Source: Roseateles terrae
GTDB lineage: Bacteria > Pseudomonadota > Gammaproteobacteria > Burkholderiales > Burkholderiaceae_C
Assembly: GCF_014192155.1 (NCBI RefSeq)
Contig: NZ_JACHXO010000001.1
Span: 310,001-374,000 of the forward strand
DNA: 64,000 nt
Direction: 5' to 3'
Both the position numbers and the translations under genes were made by a program. Of the stretch, positions 35,062 to 44,392 are shown one piece after another. The notes below the pieces were generated by a model that worked only from the letters and a program-made list of their open reading frames with translations, was not told where the DNA came from and did no database searches. Position 1 is the first letter of the stretch; every line of letters begins with the position of its first letter.

Positions 35062-37119
35062 ATGTTCAAAAAGATTCTGATTGCCAACCGGGGCGAGATC
35101 GCCTGCCGCGTGATCCAGACGGCCCGCCGCATGGGCATTGCGACGGTGGCGGTGTATTCGGAGGCGGACAAGGAAGCCCGCCATGTGGAACTGGCCGATG
35201 AGGCCGTGCTGCTCGGGCCCGCACCATCGCGCGAGTCGTATCTGGTGGCGGACAAGATCCTGGCCGCCGCCCGTCAGACCGGCGCCGAAGCCATTCATCC
35301 AGGCTACGGATTTCTGTCGGAAAACGAAGACTTCGCCCGGCGCGTGGAAGAGGAAGGCCTCGTATTCATCGGGCCCAAGCACTATTCCATCGCGGCGATG
35401 GGCGACAAGATCGCTTCGAAGAAACTCGCCGGCGAGGCTCGCGTCAACACCATCCCCGGCCACAACGAACCGATCGAGTCGGCGGAAGAGGCGGTGCAGA
35501 TCGCGCAGCGGGTCGGTTACCCGGTGATGATCAAGGCCAGTGCGGGCGGCGGCGGCAAAGGCCTGCGCGTCGCCTTCAACGACAAGGAATGCTTCGAAGG
35601 CTTCACCAGCTGCCGCAACGAGGCCCGCAACAGCTTCGGCGACGACCGCGTCTTCATGGAGAAGTTCGTCGAAGAGCCGCGCCACATCGAGATCCAGGTG
35701 CTCGGCGACAGCCACGGCGAGGTGGTCTATCTGTGGGAGCGGGAATGCTCCATCCAGCGCCGCCATCAGAAGGTGATCGAGGAAGCGCCGTCGCCCTTCA
35801 TCAGCGAGGCCACCCGCCGCGCCATGGGCGAGCAGGCCGTGGCGCTGGCCAAGGCAGTGAAGTATCAGAGCGCCGGCACGGTGGAATTTGTGGTCGGCAA
35901 GGACCAGAGCTTCTACTTCCTGGAGATGAACACCCGCCTGCAGGTGGAGCATCCGGTCACCGAATGCATCACCGGGCTGGATCTGGTGGAGCAGATGATC
36001 CGCGTGGCCGCCGGCGAGCGCCTGTCTTTCCGTCAGGAAGACCTCAAGCGCGACGGCTGGGCCATTGAATGCCGCATCAATGCGGAAGATCCGTTCCGCA
36101 ACTTCCTGCCCTCCACCGGCCGCCTGGTGAAGTACCAGCCGCCGGAGACCTCGATGGCGGCGGCGCAGCCGGAGCGCTTCGGCGTGCGGGTGGATACCGG
36201 CGTCTATGAAGGCGGCGAGATCCCGATGTTTTATGACTCGATGATCGCCAAGCTCATCGTGCATGGCACCGACCGCGCCGATGCCATTGCCAAGATGCGG
36301 GAGGCCCTCAACGGCTTCGTGATCCGCGGCATCTCCAGCAACATCCCGTTCCAGTCGGCGCTGCTGGCGCATCCGGATTTCCAGGCGGGGCATTTCAATA
36401 CCGGCTTCATCGCGCAGCACTATGCGGGCGGTTTCCATGCGGAGGATGTGCCGCACGAAGATCCGAACTTCCTGGTGGCGTTGGCCGGATTCATTCGACG
36501 CAAGGCCCGGGAGCGGGAAGCGGGCATCAGTGGCCAGTTGCCCGGCCATGAGGTCAAGGTGGAGACGGACTACGTGGCGGTGGTGAACGAAGGCGGCGGG
36601 CGCTTCAGTCGGCATCCGATCAGCATCACCGAATATGTCGGCAGCCTGGGCGAAGCGCTGGTCACGGTGGGCGAGGGCGGTGCCGCGGGCTCGTACCGCA
36701 TCGTCAGCCAGTCGCGGCTCAATGACATCCGCATCAGCGGCACGGTCAATGGCCTGGCCTTCACTGCGCAGGCCGAGCGCGGCACGCCCAAGGCGCCGCT
36801 GGCCTATCGCATCCAGCACAACGGACGGGCCATCGAGGTGACGGTGTTGTCGCCGCGGGCGGCGGAGCTGCATCAGCTCATGCCCTACAAGGCGCCGCCG
36901 GACACCAGCAAGCAGTTGCTGTCGCCGATGCCGGGGCTGCTGGTGCACATCGCTGTGCAGCCGGGGCAGACAGTGCAGGCGGGCGAGCGTCTCGCGGTGA
37001 TCGAAGCGATGAAGATGGAGAACATCCTCACCGCCAGCCAGGACGTGAAGGTGGCCGAAGTGTTGGCCAAGACCGGTGAGAGCCTGGCGGTGGATCAGCC
37101 GATCCTGCGCTTCGAGTGA
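35062..37119 (+). CDS. pccA: Propionyl/acetyl-CoA carboxylase alpha subunit
   Basis: A 685-aa subunit combining biotin carboxylase (about 1-450, with [15 protein letters not shown] as the ATP-grasp glycine loop and [14 protein letters not shown]), a linker/BT region, and a C-terminal biotinyl domain whose EAMKME (Lys about 651) is biotinylated. It carboxylates biotin with ATP and bicarbonate and pairs with the beta subunit upstream to convert propionyl-CoA to methylmalonyl-CoA. ATG 35062 follows AGGAACAGGGAAAG. Confidence 0.95.
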   Translation: MFKKILIANRGEIACRVIQTARRMGIATVAVYSEADKEARHVELADEAVLLGPAPSRESYLVADKILAAARQTGAEAIHPGYGFLSENEDFARRVEEEGLVFIGPKHYSIAAMGDKIASKKLAGEARVNTIPGHNEPIESAEEAVQIAQRVGYPVMIKASAGGGGKGLRVAFNDKECFEGFTSCRNEARNSFGDDRVFMEKFVEEPRHIEIQVLGDSHGEVVYLWERECSIQRRHQKVIEEAPSPFISEATRRAMGEQAVALAKAVKYQSAGTVEFVVGKDQSFYFLEMNTRLQVEHPVTECITGLDLVEQMIRVAAGERLSFRQEDLKRDGWAIECRINAEDPFRNFLPSTGRLVKYQPPETSMAAAQPERFGVRVDTGVYEGGEIPMFYDSMIAKLIVHGTDRADAIAKMREALNGFVIRGISSNIPFQSALLAHPDFQAGHFNTGFIAQHYAGGFHAEDVPHEDPNFLVALAGFIRRKAREREAGISGQLPGHEVKVETDYVAVVNEGGGRFSRHPISITEYVGSLGEALVTVGEGGAAGSYRIVSQSRLNDIRISGTVNGLAFTAQAERGTPKAPLAYRIQHNGRAIEVTVLSPRAAELHQLMPYKAPPDTSKQLLSPMPGLLVHIAVQPGQTVQAGERLAVIEAMKMENILTASQDVKVAEVLAKTGESLAVDQPILRFE

Positions 37120-37130
37120 AGAGGCCTGAG

Positions 37131-37595
37131 ATGAGCAACAAACCCTATCGCATCCTGGGCATCCAGCAGATCGCCATCGGCGGGCCGGACAAGCAGGCGC
37201 TCCGGCGCCTCTGGGTGGACGTGCTGGGGCTGCAGGTCACCGGGCAGTTCACCTCCGAGCGTGAGAATGTGGACGAGGACATCTGCACCATCGGCAGCGG
37301 TCCGCATCGGGTGGAGGTGGATCTGATGCAGCCGCTGGATCCCGACAAGAAGCCGGCGGTGCACACGACCCCGCTCAACCATGTGGGGCTGTGGGTGGAC
37401 GACCTGCCCAAGGCAGTGGAATGGATGACGGCCCACGGCGTGCGCTTCGCTCCCGGCGGCATCCGCCGCGGGGCTGCGGGCTTCGACATCTGCTTCATTC
37501 ACCCCAAGAGCAACGACGAGTTCCCGATTGCCGGGGAGGGTGTGCTGATCGAGCTGGTGCAGGCGCCGCCGGACGTGGTGGCGGCGCTGGGTTGA
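37131..37595 (+). CDS. VOC-family protein, methylmalonyl-CoA epimerase-like
   Basis: A 154-aa vicinal-oxygen-chelate protein in the place where methylmalonyl-CoA epimerase is expected, 11 bp after pccA. Two babb modules are visible: [11 protein letters not shown] with RVEVDLMQP, then [11 protein letters not shown] with GVLIELVQ. In epimerases the first strand has a metal-ligand His (xDHIxIxV); here that position reads Gln (IQQIAIG), while the second-module His and the final Glu are kept. Epimerase is the best guess from context, but the altered ligand leaves doubt. ATG 37131 follows AAGAGGCCTGAG. Confidence 0.72.
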   Translation: MSNKPYRILGIQQIAIGGPDKQALRRLWVDVLGLQVTGQFTSERENVDEDICTIGSGPHRVEVDLMQPLDPDKKPAVHTTPLNHVGLWVDDLPKAVEWMTAHGVRFAPGGIRRGAAGFDICFIHPKSNDEFPIAGEGVLIELVQAPPDVVAALG

Positions 37596-37601
37596 GCGTT
37601 C

Positions 37602-37643
37602 GGGGCTGGGGCTGGGGCTTGAGCTTGAGCTTGAGCTTGAGCT
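37602..37643. repeat. Hexanucleotide tandem repeats
   Basis: GGGGCT occurs three times (37602-37619) and then TGAGCT four times (37620-37643), between two convergent genes. No terminator-like stem was clear nearby. Confidence 0.8.
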
Positions 37644-37733
37644 TAAGCAGGGCGGAACCTGCCGGACCCGCGAGTTCCGGGTGCTGAACTACTTGAGTCA
37701 GTGAAATGACGATGCCGGACAGATCTGGGGCTC

Positions 37734-38870
37734 TCAGGAAGCCGCTTGCGACGGGCTCTGAGGCGACCCGGGCACCACTTCCGGCACCGCCACGCTCGCC
37801 GCGACCTTGGCCGCCCCACTGCTCCCCTTGAATTTCAGGATCCGCTTCTCCAGCAGTTCCCAGGACAAGGCTGCCACCACACAGGTGAAGGCGAATTGCG
37901 CCAGGATCAGCAGCGCCGGTGCATAAGGCAGCCAGCCGAAGCTGCCCGCGTAGTCGGCAAACGCCGGCACGAAGTAGTGGTAGATGTAGAAGCCATAGCT
38001 GATGGTGCCCAGATACCGCAGCGGCTGGATCTCCAGCGCCCGCACCAGCCAGCCGTCCTGCGCCGCCGGGAGGTAGCTGAGGATGGCAAAACACATCATC
38101 AGCGCGCCCAGCTCCCGCAAGCCCCGCAGCGGCCCCGGCGAGGTGAGGGAGGTCAGCGCCAGTGCCACATCCAGGAACAAGGCCAGTCCGGCACCGAACA
38201 CCACCAGCAGGCCCACAGGCGCCATCGGCTGCCGTCCCGCCGCCCGCGCCAGGGCGACCAGCCCGCCACAGGCCATGAAGGCGAAGAAGGGCAGGTCCGG
38301 CAGATAGGGCTGCGGCACCCGCTCGAAATGCGAGAAATCGTAGACGGCGGCCACCACGGCCAGCCCGAGCAGGCCCAGCGTGATGCGGCGATGCTGCGAC
38401 GCCGCCACCCACAGCAGCAGCGGCGAGGCCAGCATGTAGAAATGCTGTTCGATCGACAGGCTCCACAAATGGGAGATGCTGCTCCACGAATGCGACTTGA
38501 ACTGCACGTAAATGTTGCCGAGCAACAAGGCGTAGTAGGGCAGCCCGTCGCTGCGCAGGCTCTGGCCGCGGAAGGCGAACATCAGCATGGCCCACGCCAG
38601 CGCCAGGTAATAGATCGGGAAGATCCGCAGGGAGCGGCTCTTCCAGAAGCTCTTGAGTTCCGCCATGGGCGCGCTGCGGCCAGCGTCCACCTTCGCACGC
38701 TGCGCATGCAGGATGCCGACGATCAGAAATCCGCTGAGCGCGAAGAAGATCTTCACTCCCAGGCCACCGAGGTTGTAGCCGTGCAGGACAAAGTGCTCCA
38801 CGAACACCAGCAGCACACACAGCGCGCGAACGCCGTCCAGACCGGCGATGCGGCCCTTTGAATTGGTCAT
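37734..38870 (-). CDS. Acyltransferase 3 family membrane protein (OafA-like)
   Basis: A 378-aa integral membrane protein with about ten hydrophobic segments. The family signature is at the N-terminus: GLDGVRALCVLLVFVEHF with the catalytic His near residue 26, then GVKIFFALSGFLIVGIL and RSLRIFPIYYLAL. These enzymes O-acetylate or otherwise acylate surface glycans such as exopolysaccharide or LPS. A GGGGGAAAC ribosome site precedes ATG 38870. No glycan operon is attached, so the acceptor is unknown. A strand-matched vWA lipoprotein gene lies 135 bp upstream. Confidence 0.88.
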   Translation of the reverse strand: MTNSKGRIAGLDGVRALCVLLVFVEHFVLHGYNLGGLGVKIFFALSGFLIVGILHAQRAKVDAGRSAPMAELKSFWKSRSLRIFPIYYLALAWAMLMFAFRGQSLRSDGLPYYALLLGNIYVQFKSHSWSSISHLWSLSIEQHFYMLASPLLLWVAASQHRRITLGLLGLAVVAAVYDFSHFERVPQPYLPDLPFFAFMACGGLVALARAAGRQPMAPVGLLVVFGAGLALFLDVALALTSLTSPGPLRGLRELGALMMCFAILSYLPAAQDGWLVRALEIQPLRYLGTISYGFYIYHYFVPAFADYAGSFGWLPYAPALLILAQFAFTCVVAALSWELLEKRILKFKGSSGAAKVAASVAVPEVVPGSPQSPSQAAS

Positions 38871-39005
38871 TGTTTCCCCCTGACGGCCGCGATGGTAGCG
38901 GCCGACTGGGGGAATGGTCGTGACACCCTGTGAGCGGGCTGTCCCTTCTCTCTGGAAGACGTTGTACGGCGGCCGCCCACTGGCCCCAGGAGGGGGCGCG
39001 TCGTC

Positions 39006-40982
39006 TTATTGCTTCAGCGTGGCCGACAACTCCGCCAGGCGAGCGAACTCGGCCCGGTGCCCATAGCGATCGTCCCCGCGCGAGTCACGGGCCAGCTGAA
39101 CAAACTGTGCCGGGCCGTAGTCGCCAATCAGCGAACTGCCCCGCAGCCACTGGCCCCAGGCCGCCACCGCCACTGCAAAGCGGGTGTCGGCATCCAGACC
39201 CGCCACGCTCGGCAGCGTCGCCGGGCGCGCGACGGGTAGTTCCGTCAACCGGCTCTGGGTTTCGCCGGGCTGCTTGTAGCGCAGCTTCACCCAGGCCAGT
39301 TCATTCGACTTTGCCTGGCCCGACGTCGCTTGGCCTGCTGCGCTCTTGCTGCCCGGGCTTCCTCCGCCGCCCTTGCCACCGTGGCCACCCTTTCCGCTGT
39401 CAGGCGCCTCGTCGCCTTGCGTGCCATAGCGCAGAGGATCGACCGTCCCCTTCGCACCGCGGGGAATGAACTCATACAGCGCGGTCACCTGATGGCCGGC
39501 ACCGATGTCACCCGCATCCACCTTGTCATTGTTGAAGTCCTCGCGCTTGAGTGCATGCAGCTCATAACCGATCAGCCGGTATTCCTGCACCACCGCCGGA
39601 TTGAATTCAAGCTGCAGCTTCAGGTCCTGGGCAATGATGGCCAGCGTGGAGGTCATCTCGTTCACCAGCACCTTGTGGGCTTCCTGCAATGAATCGAGGT
39701 AGTGATAGCTGCCGTTGCCCACATCGGCCAGGCGCTTCATCAGGGCCTCGTTGTAGTTGCTGTCGCCCACGCCCAGCGTCGTCAGGCTGATGCCCAGCTT
39801 GCGCTGCTCTTCGACCAGCGCCTTCAGGATGAGCGGGTCGGTCACGCCGATGTTGAGGTCGCCGTCGGTCGCCAGCAGCACCCGGTTGATGCCGTCCTTG
39901 ATCAGCGCTTCCCGGGCCTGCGCATACGCCAGGCGGATGCCGCCCTCGCCATAGGTGCCGCCTCCCGCGCGCAGCTGGTCAATGGCCTGGTTGATCCGCT
40001 CCTTCTGGTCCCCGGGCGTCGGTGGCAGCACCACCTGCGAGCCGCTGGCATAGGTGACCAGGCTCACCCGGTCCTGCGGCCGCAACTGGGCCGTCAGCAG
40101 TTTCAGCCCGGATTGCACCAGCGGCAGACGATCCTGCGGCCCCATGGAGCCGGAGACGTCCACCAGGAACACCAGGTTCGCCGGTGGCAAGGTGGACTTG
40201 GCCACGTCCTTGCCCTTGACGGTGATGCGGATCAGGCCGCGGTCCAGATGCCAGGGCGAGGCCATGACCTGGGTGCGGACCTTGAAGGGGTCCTTGGCGT
40301 CCGGTGCCGGGCCGGCGTCATCAAATCCGAAGTAGTTGACCAGTTCCTCCACGCGCACCGCGTCCTTGGGCGGCAGTTGCCCTCGGTTGATGAACCGGCG
40401 CACATTGGCGTAGCTGCCGGTGTCCACGCTGGCGCTGAAGGTGGAGACCGGCTGCTCCGCCACCCGCTGCCACGGATTCTCGGTGTAGGACTCGTACTTG
40501 GCCGTGTCCGGTTGCGCCTGCCATTGGGGCTGGTAGGACGGCGGCAAGAGCCGGCTGCGGCTCATGGTCCCGGTCGCCGGCGGAGCCACGGACATTGGCG
40601 CGGCCGTCGGCGGTCCTCCGACAAATTCCTTCATGGCCGGCGCCGGCATGATGAGCGCTTCGGGCGGGGGTGGCGGGGGCAGGGGTGTCGGGCTGAGTGG
40701 CGCGCTTGGGAGCAGCACCTCAGGAGGCGCTTTGGCGTCGTGGCGGGACTGCGGCGGGGGGTCGCCATTGGCGCAAGCCGTGAGCAGCGCCACGGCCGCC
40801 GTCAGCATGCTCACCATCAGCGGCGCTGCGGTGGCGGACCCGATGCCACGGGTGAGTGGGGCGCCCCTGGCACGCCGACGCCCCGAAACCGCTGGACCGG
40901 CTTGACTGGCCTGGCTGCCCTGGCTGTCCCGGCCGGGCTGCCACTGCGAAGCCTCCTGATTCCAATCGCTCAAATCGCGCAT
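39006..40982 (-). CDS. vWA-domain lipoprotein, YfbK-like
   Basis: A 658-aa protein. After a long charged N-terminus (about 55 aa with RRRARG) comes a hydrophobic stretch ending ALLTACANG, a probable lipobox with Cys near residue 70. A proline-rich linker and an N-terminal YfbK-type domain (ENPWQRVAEQPVSTFSASVD) follow. The vWA domain has an intact MIDAS motif (LVDVSGSMG) and further Thr/Asp positions (ATDGDLNIGV). A DUF3520-like C-terminal region is interrupted by a Gly/Ser/Lys-rich insert. GGGAGAG precedes ATG 40982. The role in bacteria is poorly defined; metal-dependent protein binding at the envelope is likely. Confidence 0.85.
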   Translation of the reverse strand: MRDLSDWNQEASQWQPGRDSQGSQASQAGPAVSGRRRARGAPLTRGIGSATAAPLMVSMLTAAVALLTACANGDPPPQSRHDAKAPPEVLLPSAPLSPTPLPPPPPPEALIMPAPAMKEFVGGPPTAAPMSVAPPATGTMSRSRLLPPSYQPQWQAQPDTAKYESYTENPWQRVAEQPVSTFSASVDTGSYANVRRFINRGQLPPKDAVRVEELVNYFGFDDAGPAPDAKDPFKVRTQVMASPWHLDRGLIRITVKGKDVAKSTLPPANLVFLVDVSGSMGPQDRLPLVQSGLKLLTAQLRPQDRVSLVTYASGSQVVLPPTPGDQKERINQAIDQLRAGGGTYGEGGIRLAYAQAREALIKDGINRVLLATDGDLNIGVTDPLILKALVEEQRKLGISLTTLGVGDSNYNEALMKRLADVGNGSYHYLDSLQEAHKVLVNEMTSTLAIIAQDLKLQLEFNPAVVQEYRLIGYELHALKREDFNNDKVDAGDIGAGHQVTALYEFIPRGAKGTVDPLRYGTQGDEAPDSGKGGHGGKGGGGSPGSKSAAGQATSGQAKSNELAWVKLRYKQPGETQSRLTELPVARPATLPSVAGLDADTRFAVAVAAWGQWLRGSSLIGDYGPAQFVQLARDSRGDDRYGHRAEFARLAELSATLKQ

Positions 40983-41306
40983 GCTGTTGCTCTCCCTGTA
41001 CCGGCGGCGGGCGCCGGTTGTGCTGCATGGATGAAGTCCTGCTCCTCACACCGCGGTCGCCCGCAGGTGCGCATGGTGCACAACGTGTCACCGTCGGCGC
41101 GGTTGACCTGGCCCCCCTTGTGGTGGGGAGCCGCCAAAGGAGGGGCTGAGCTGATGTAAACTCGCCGGCTTCACCGAATTTCCGACGCTGCTCGAAGCAC
41201 GTTCTGACCGGCGGGGTGCCAGGCAAGGCCAGGGGTCCCGTCAGCGTCACGGCTGGCGAGTTGTGACTTCGGTTGGGTGTCTGTTCAATTCATTACCGGA
41301 GCCAAC
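40983..41306. other. Divergent intergenic region
   Basis: These 324 bp separate the minus-strand vWA gene from the small plus-strand gene at 41307. Both promoters should lie here, but I saw no clear -35/-10 pair, operator or RNA gene. Confidence 0.45.
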
Positions 41307-41471
41307 ATGGGCAACAAGATCATCACGGAAGCCGATCGCCGCGCTACCCCCCGTCCCGTGCCCCCCAAGGGCGTGACCGTCACCACCGTGCGCGGCCAGA
41401 AGAGCAGCCTGGAGCGTGGTTCGCATACCCGCAGCAAGAAGAACCCGGGCAAGCGTCCTCATTCGGGTTGA
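41307..41471 (+). CDS. Small basic protein, 54 aa, unknown function
   Basis: The reading frame starts MGNKIITEADRR, has a proline stretch (RPVPPKG) and ends in a Lys/Arg-rich tail (SKKNPGKRPHSG). The protein is strongly basic, without signal peptide. CCGGAG lies six bases upstream of the ATG, and a good terminator begins about 75 bp downstream, so it is a self-contained small gene rather than chance. The composition suggests nucleic-acid or ribosome contact. An overlapping frame at 41273-41482 lacks this support. Confidence 0.65.
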   Translation: MGNKIITEADRRATPRPVPPKGVTVTTVRGQKSSLERGSHTRSKKNPGKRPHSG

Positions 41472-41547
41472 TTCCGGATTGATGTCGGCTTGAGAGGAGC
41501 CGGTCCTGCGGACCGCTGGCTCCCCTCACCGCCCTCACTGCCGACTG

Positions 41548-41587
41548 ACAGGCCCACGCCCTCCGGCGGGGCCTGTTTTCATTTCTG
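41548..41587 (+). terminator. Rho-independent terminator after the small basic protein gene
   Basis: ACAGGCCC (41548-41555) pairs with GGGCCTGT (41569-41576), followed by TTTCATTTCT. A second hairpin (CGGTCC-TGC-GGACCG, 41501-41515) lies just upstream. Confidence 0.8.
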
Positions 41588-41645
41588 AAAGGCTCTGCAA
41601 GACTGCAGGCGCCCGCTTCACACCCCCTCTGCTCGATCAATCGCC

Positions 41646-43316
41646 ATGATCCGCATCAACGAACTTCGCCTGCCGCTCAACCATCCGGAAGAGGCCCTTC
41701 GCCCGGCCATCGTCTCCCGTCTGGGCATCCCGGACGCCCACCTGCAGTCCTTCACCGTCTTCAAGCGCAGCTACGACGCGCGCAAGAAGGCCGCCATGGT
41801 GCTGATCTACAGCGTCGACTGTGAGGTGGAGAACGAAGCAACCGTGCTGCAGCGCCTGCAGGGCGATGCCCACGTCAAGCCGTCGCCCGACACCTCCTAC
41901 CAGTTTGTCGGCCATGCGCCGGCGGACTTCTTCGCCGAGCAGCGCCCGCGCCCGGTGGTCATCGGTTTTGGCCCCTGCGGCATCTTTGCGGCGCTGATCC
42001 TGGCGCAGATGGGTCTGCGGCCCATCGTGCTGGAACGCGGCAAGCAGGTGCGCGAACGGACCAAGGACACCTGGGGCCTGTGGCGCCAGAGCGAGCTGGA
42101 CCCCGAATCGAATGTGCAGTTCGGCGAGGGTGGCGCCGGCACGTTTTCGGACGGCAAGCTCTACAGCCAGATTTCCGACCCCCGCTATCTCACCCGCAAG
42201 GTCCTGACCGAGTTCGTCAAGGCCGGCGCGCCGGAGGAAATCCTCTTTGTGAGCAAACCCCACATCGGCACCTTCCGGCTGGTGAGCATGGTCATCAAGA
42301 TCCGCGCCGAGATCGAGCGGCTGGGCGGGGAGATCCGCTTCCAGCAGAAGGTGACGGACGTGCTGATCGAGCCGGATGCCCAAGGCGTGCGCCATGTGCG
42401 GGGCGTGAAGCTGGCGTCCGGTGAGGAACTGCGTGCCGATCATGTGGTGGTCGCGCTGGGCCACAGCGCGCGTGACACCTTCCAGATGCTGCATGAACGC
42501 GGTGTCTACATGGAAGCGAAGCCGTTCTCCATCGGCTACCGCATCGAGCATCCGCAATCCATCATCGACAAGGCCCGCTTCGGACCGAACGCGGGCCATC
42601 CGATTCTCGGCGCGGCGGACTACAAGCTGGTACATCACGCCTCCAACGGCCGCTCGGTCTACAGCTTCTGCATGTGCCCGGGCGGTACGGTGGTGGCGGC
42701 GACCTCCGAGCCGAACCGGGTGGTCACCAACGGCATGAGCCAGTACTCCCGCGCAGAGCGCAACGCCAATGCCGGCATCGTGGTGGGCCTGTCCCCAGAG
42801 GACTACCGGCAGGACGGCAAGAAGGACGGCAGCACCGTCAATCCGCTGGATGGCCTGGCCTTCCAGCGCTATTGGGAGTCACGTGCGTTCGAGCTGGGGG
42901 AGGGCGGTTACCGCGCTCCCGCCGCGCTGGTGGGCGACTTCATCAAGCGGCAGCGCAGCACGATGCTGGGCGCGGTGGAGCCGAGCTACAAGCCGGGCGT
43001 CACGATGACCGATCTGCAGCAAAAGGGCCGCGGCAGTCTGCCGGAGTATGCGCTGGATGCCATCCGCGAGGCACTGCCGGCCTTCGAGCGGCAGATCCGC
43101 GGCTTCTCGATGAATGATGCGGTGCTCACGGGTGTCGAGACACGCACCTCCTCGCCGCTGCGCATCACTCGCGGCAAGGACTATCAGAGCCTGAACGTGC
43201 GGGGGTTATATCCCGCTGGCGAGGGCGCCGGTTACGCGGGCGGCATCATGTCCGCCGGGGTGGACGGCATTGAGGTGGCCGAGGCGCTGGGCCACGCGGT
43301 GCTGGCCGAGCGCTGA
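41646..43316 (+). CDS. FAD-dependent oxidoreductase (COG2509-type)
   Basis: A 556-aa flavoprotein. An N-terminal 100-residue domain precedes a dinucleotide-binding Rossmann motif VVIGFGPCGIFAALIL (near 105-120) with LERGK at the end of the second strand. A second FAD signature, VRGLYPAGEGAGYAGGIMSAG, is at the C-terminus. It matches the uncharacterised FAD-dependent dehydrogenases found across bacteria, with FGEGGAGTFSDGKLYSQ as a family motif. The substrate is unknown and no neighbour suggests a pathway. Confidence 0.85.
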   Translation: MIRINELRLPLNHPEEALRPAIVSRLGIPDAHLQSFTVFKRSYDARKKAAMVLIYSVDCEVENEATVLQRLQGDAHVKPSPDTSYQFVGHAPADFFAEQRPRPVVIGFGPCGIFAALILAQMGLRPIVLERGKQVRERTKDTWGLWRQSELDPESNVQFGEGGAGTFSDGKLYSQISDPRYLTRKVLTEFVKAGAPEEILFVSKPHIGTFRLVSMVIKIRAEIERLGGEIRFQQKVTDVLIEPDAQGVRHVRGVKLASGEELRADHVVVALGHSARDTFQMLHERGVYMEAKPFSIGYRIEHPQSIIDKARFGPNAGHPILGAADYKLVHHASNGRSVYSFCMCPGGTVVAATSEPNRVVTNGMSQYSRAERNANAGIVVGLSPEDYRQDGKKDGSTVNPLDGLAFQRYWESRAFELGEGGYRAPAALVGDFIKRQRSTMLGAVEPSYKPGVTMTDLQQKGRGSLPEYALDAIREALPAFERQIRGFSMNDAVLTGVETRTSSPLRITRGKDYQSLNVRGLYPAGEGAGYAGGIMSAGVDGIEVAEALGHAVLAER

Positions 43317-43452
43317 CGACGGGCCGGGCGCACGGCCAGGGGATGGGGCGCGCAATCCCTAGGCTTCGTTGTCTGCGAAGGGACTATCATGCATGTGGGT
43401 AGTCCCAGCCCTTGAGGCGAAGGCTACAGTTCAACCTAGCCAGAAGCCCACC

Positions 43453-44346
43453 ATGCGCCTCGATCTCACCACGCTCAACCTCGTTTTGGCCATCGAACAG
43501 ACCCGGTCGATCACCCGGGGCGCCGAGCGCGAGCACCTGGCGCTGGCCGCCGCCAGCAAGCGGATTTCCGATCTGGAAACGCGTCTGGGCGTCCAGCTCT
43601 TCGAGCGCCGCGCCCGGGGCGTGGAGCCGACGGAAGCCTGCCGGGCGCTGGTCCGCCACATCCGCTCGCTGCATGCGTCCCTGCATGCGCTGGAAAGCGA
43701 AGTGGTCGAATTTGCCCGCGGCATCAAGGGCCATCTGCGCATTGCCGCCAATGCCGGCGCCATTGCAGAAGCGCTGCCGCCCGACCTGGCGGCGTTCTCC
43801 CAGGCCCATCCCCAGATCCGCATCAGCCTGGAAGACCAGACCAGCGCCGAAGTCCAGGCCGCCGTGGCCGAAGGGCGCGCCGATGTCGGTGTGTTCACCA
43901 CGCCGCTGCTGGACAACCGGCTGCAGACCTGGTCGTACCGCCAGGGGCGCCTGTCGGTGCTGGTGCCCAATCGCCATGCCTTGGCCGACCGCACGTCGGT
44001 CAGCTTCGACGACCTGCTGGACCACGACCTGGTGGGTCTGCACAGCGGCGCCGCCGCCCAGGAGCTGATGCTCCAGGAAGCCATGGCCCGGGGCCGCACC
44101 CTCAAGGCCCGCCTGCAGGTGCGCGGTTTTGATGCCATCGCCCAGCTGGTGGAAGCCGGCATGGGCGTGGCGGTCCTGCCCGATGCCCCGGCCCGGCGTT
44201 TTGCCCAGGTCTTTGACGTCCGGCGTCTGGATCTGGATGAAGCCTGGGCCCGCCGCGACTATGTTCTGGGTGTGGCCCGTCAGGAGCGCCTGCCCACCGT
44301 CGTGCAGCGCTTTGTGGATGCGCTGTGCCCGCCTCCCGCCAAGTGA
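43453..44346 (+). CDS. LysR-family transcription regulator
   Basis: A 297-aa LysR-type regulator: an N-terminal winged helix (1-60, with LALAAASKRISDLETRLGVQLFERRARG) followed by a two-lobe effector domain. It sits 46 bp upstream of leuC on the same strand. Burkholderiales often keep a LysR gene there, so it may tune leucine synthesis, though unlike classic LysR pairs it is not divergent. ATG 43453 begins the conserved MRLDLTTLNLVLAIEQ; an in-frame start at 43369 would add 28 atypical residues. Confidence 0.88.
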   Translation: MRLDLTTLNLVLAIEQTRSITRGAEREHLALAAASKRISDLETRLGVQLFERRARGVEPTEACRALVRHIRSLHASLHALESEVVEFARGIKGHLRIAANAGAIAEALPPDLAAFSQAHPQIRISLEDQTSAEVQAAVAEGRADVGVFTTPLLDNRLQTWSYRQGRLSVLVPNRHALADRTSVSFDDLLDHDLVGLHSGAAAQELMLQEAMARGRTLKARLQVRGFDAIAQLVEAGMGVAVLPDAPARRFAQVFDVRRLDLDEAWARRDYVLGVARQERLPTVVQRFVDALCPPPAK

Positions 44347-44392
44347 TTCGCTCAGCGATCGCCCAGTGACCTTGCAGTGATGGAAGAAGCCC

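Noticed and set aside
33010-36948. A 1312-residue minus-strand frame across pccB and pccA
   Set aside because: Antisense to two well-conserved genes; a result of high GC content and codon bias.
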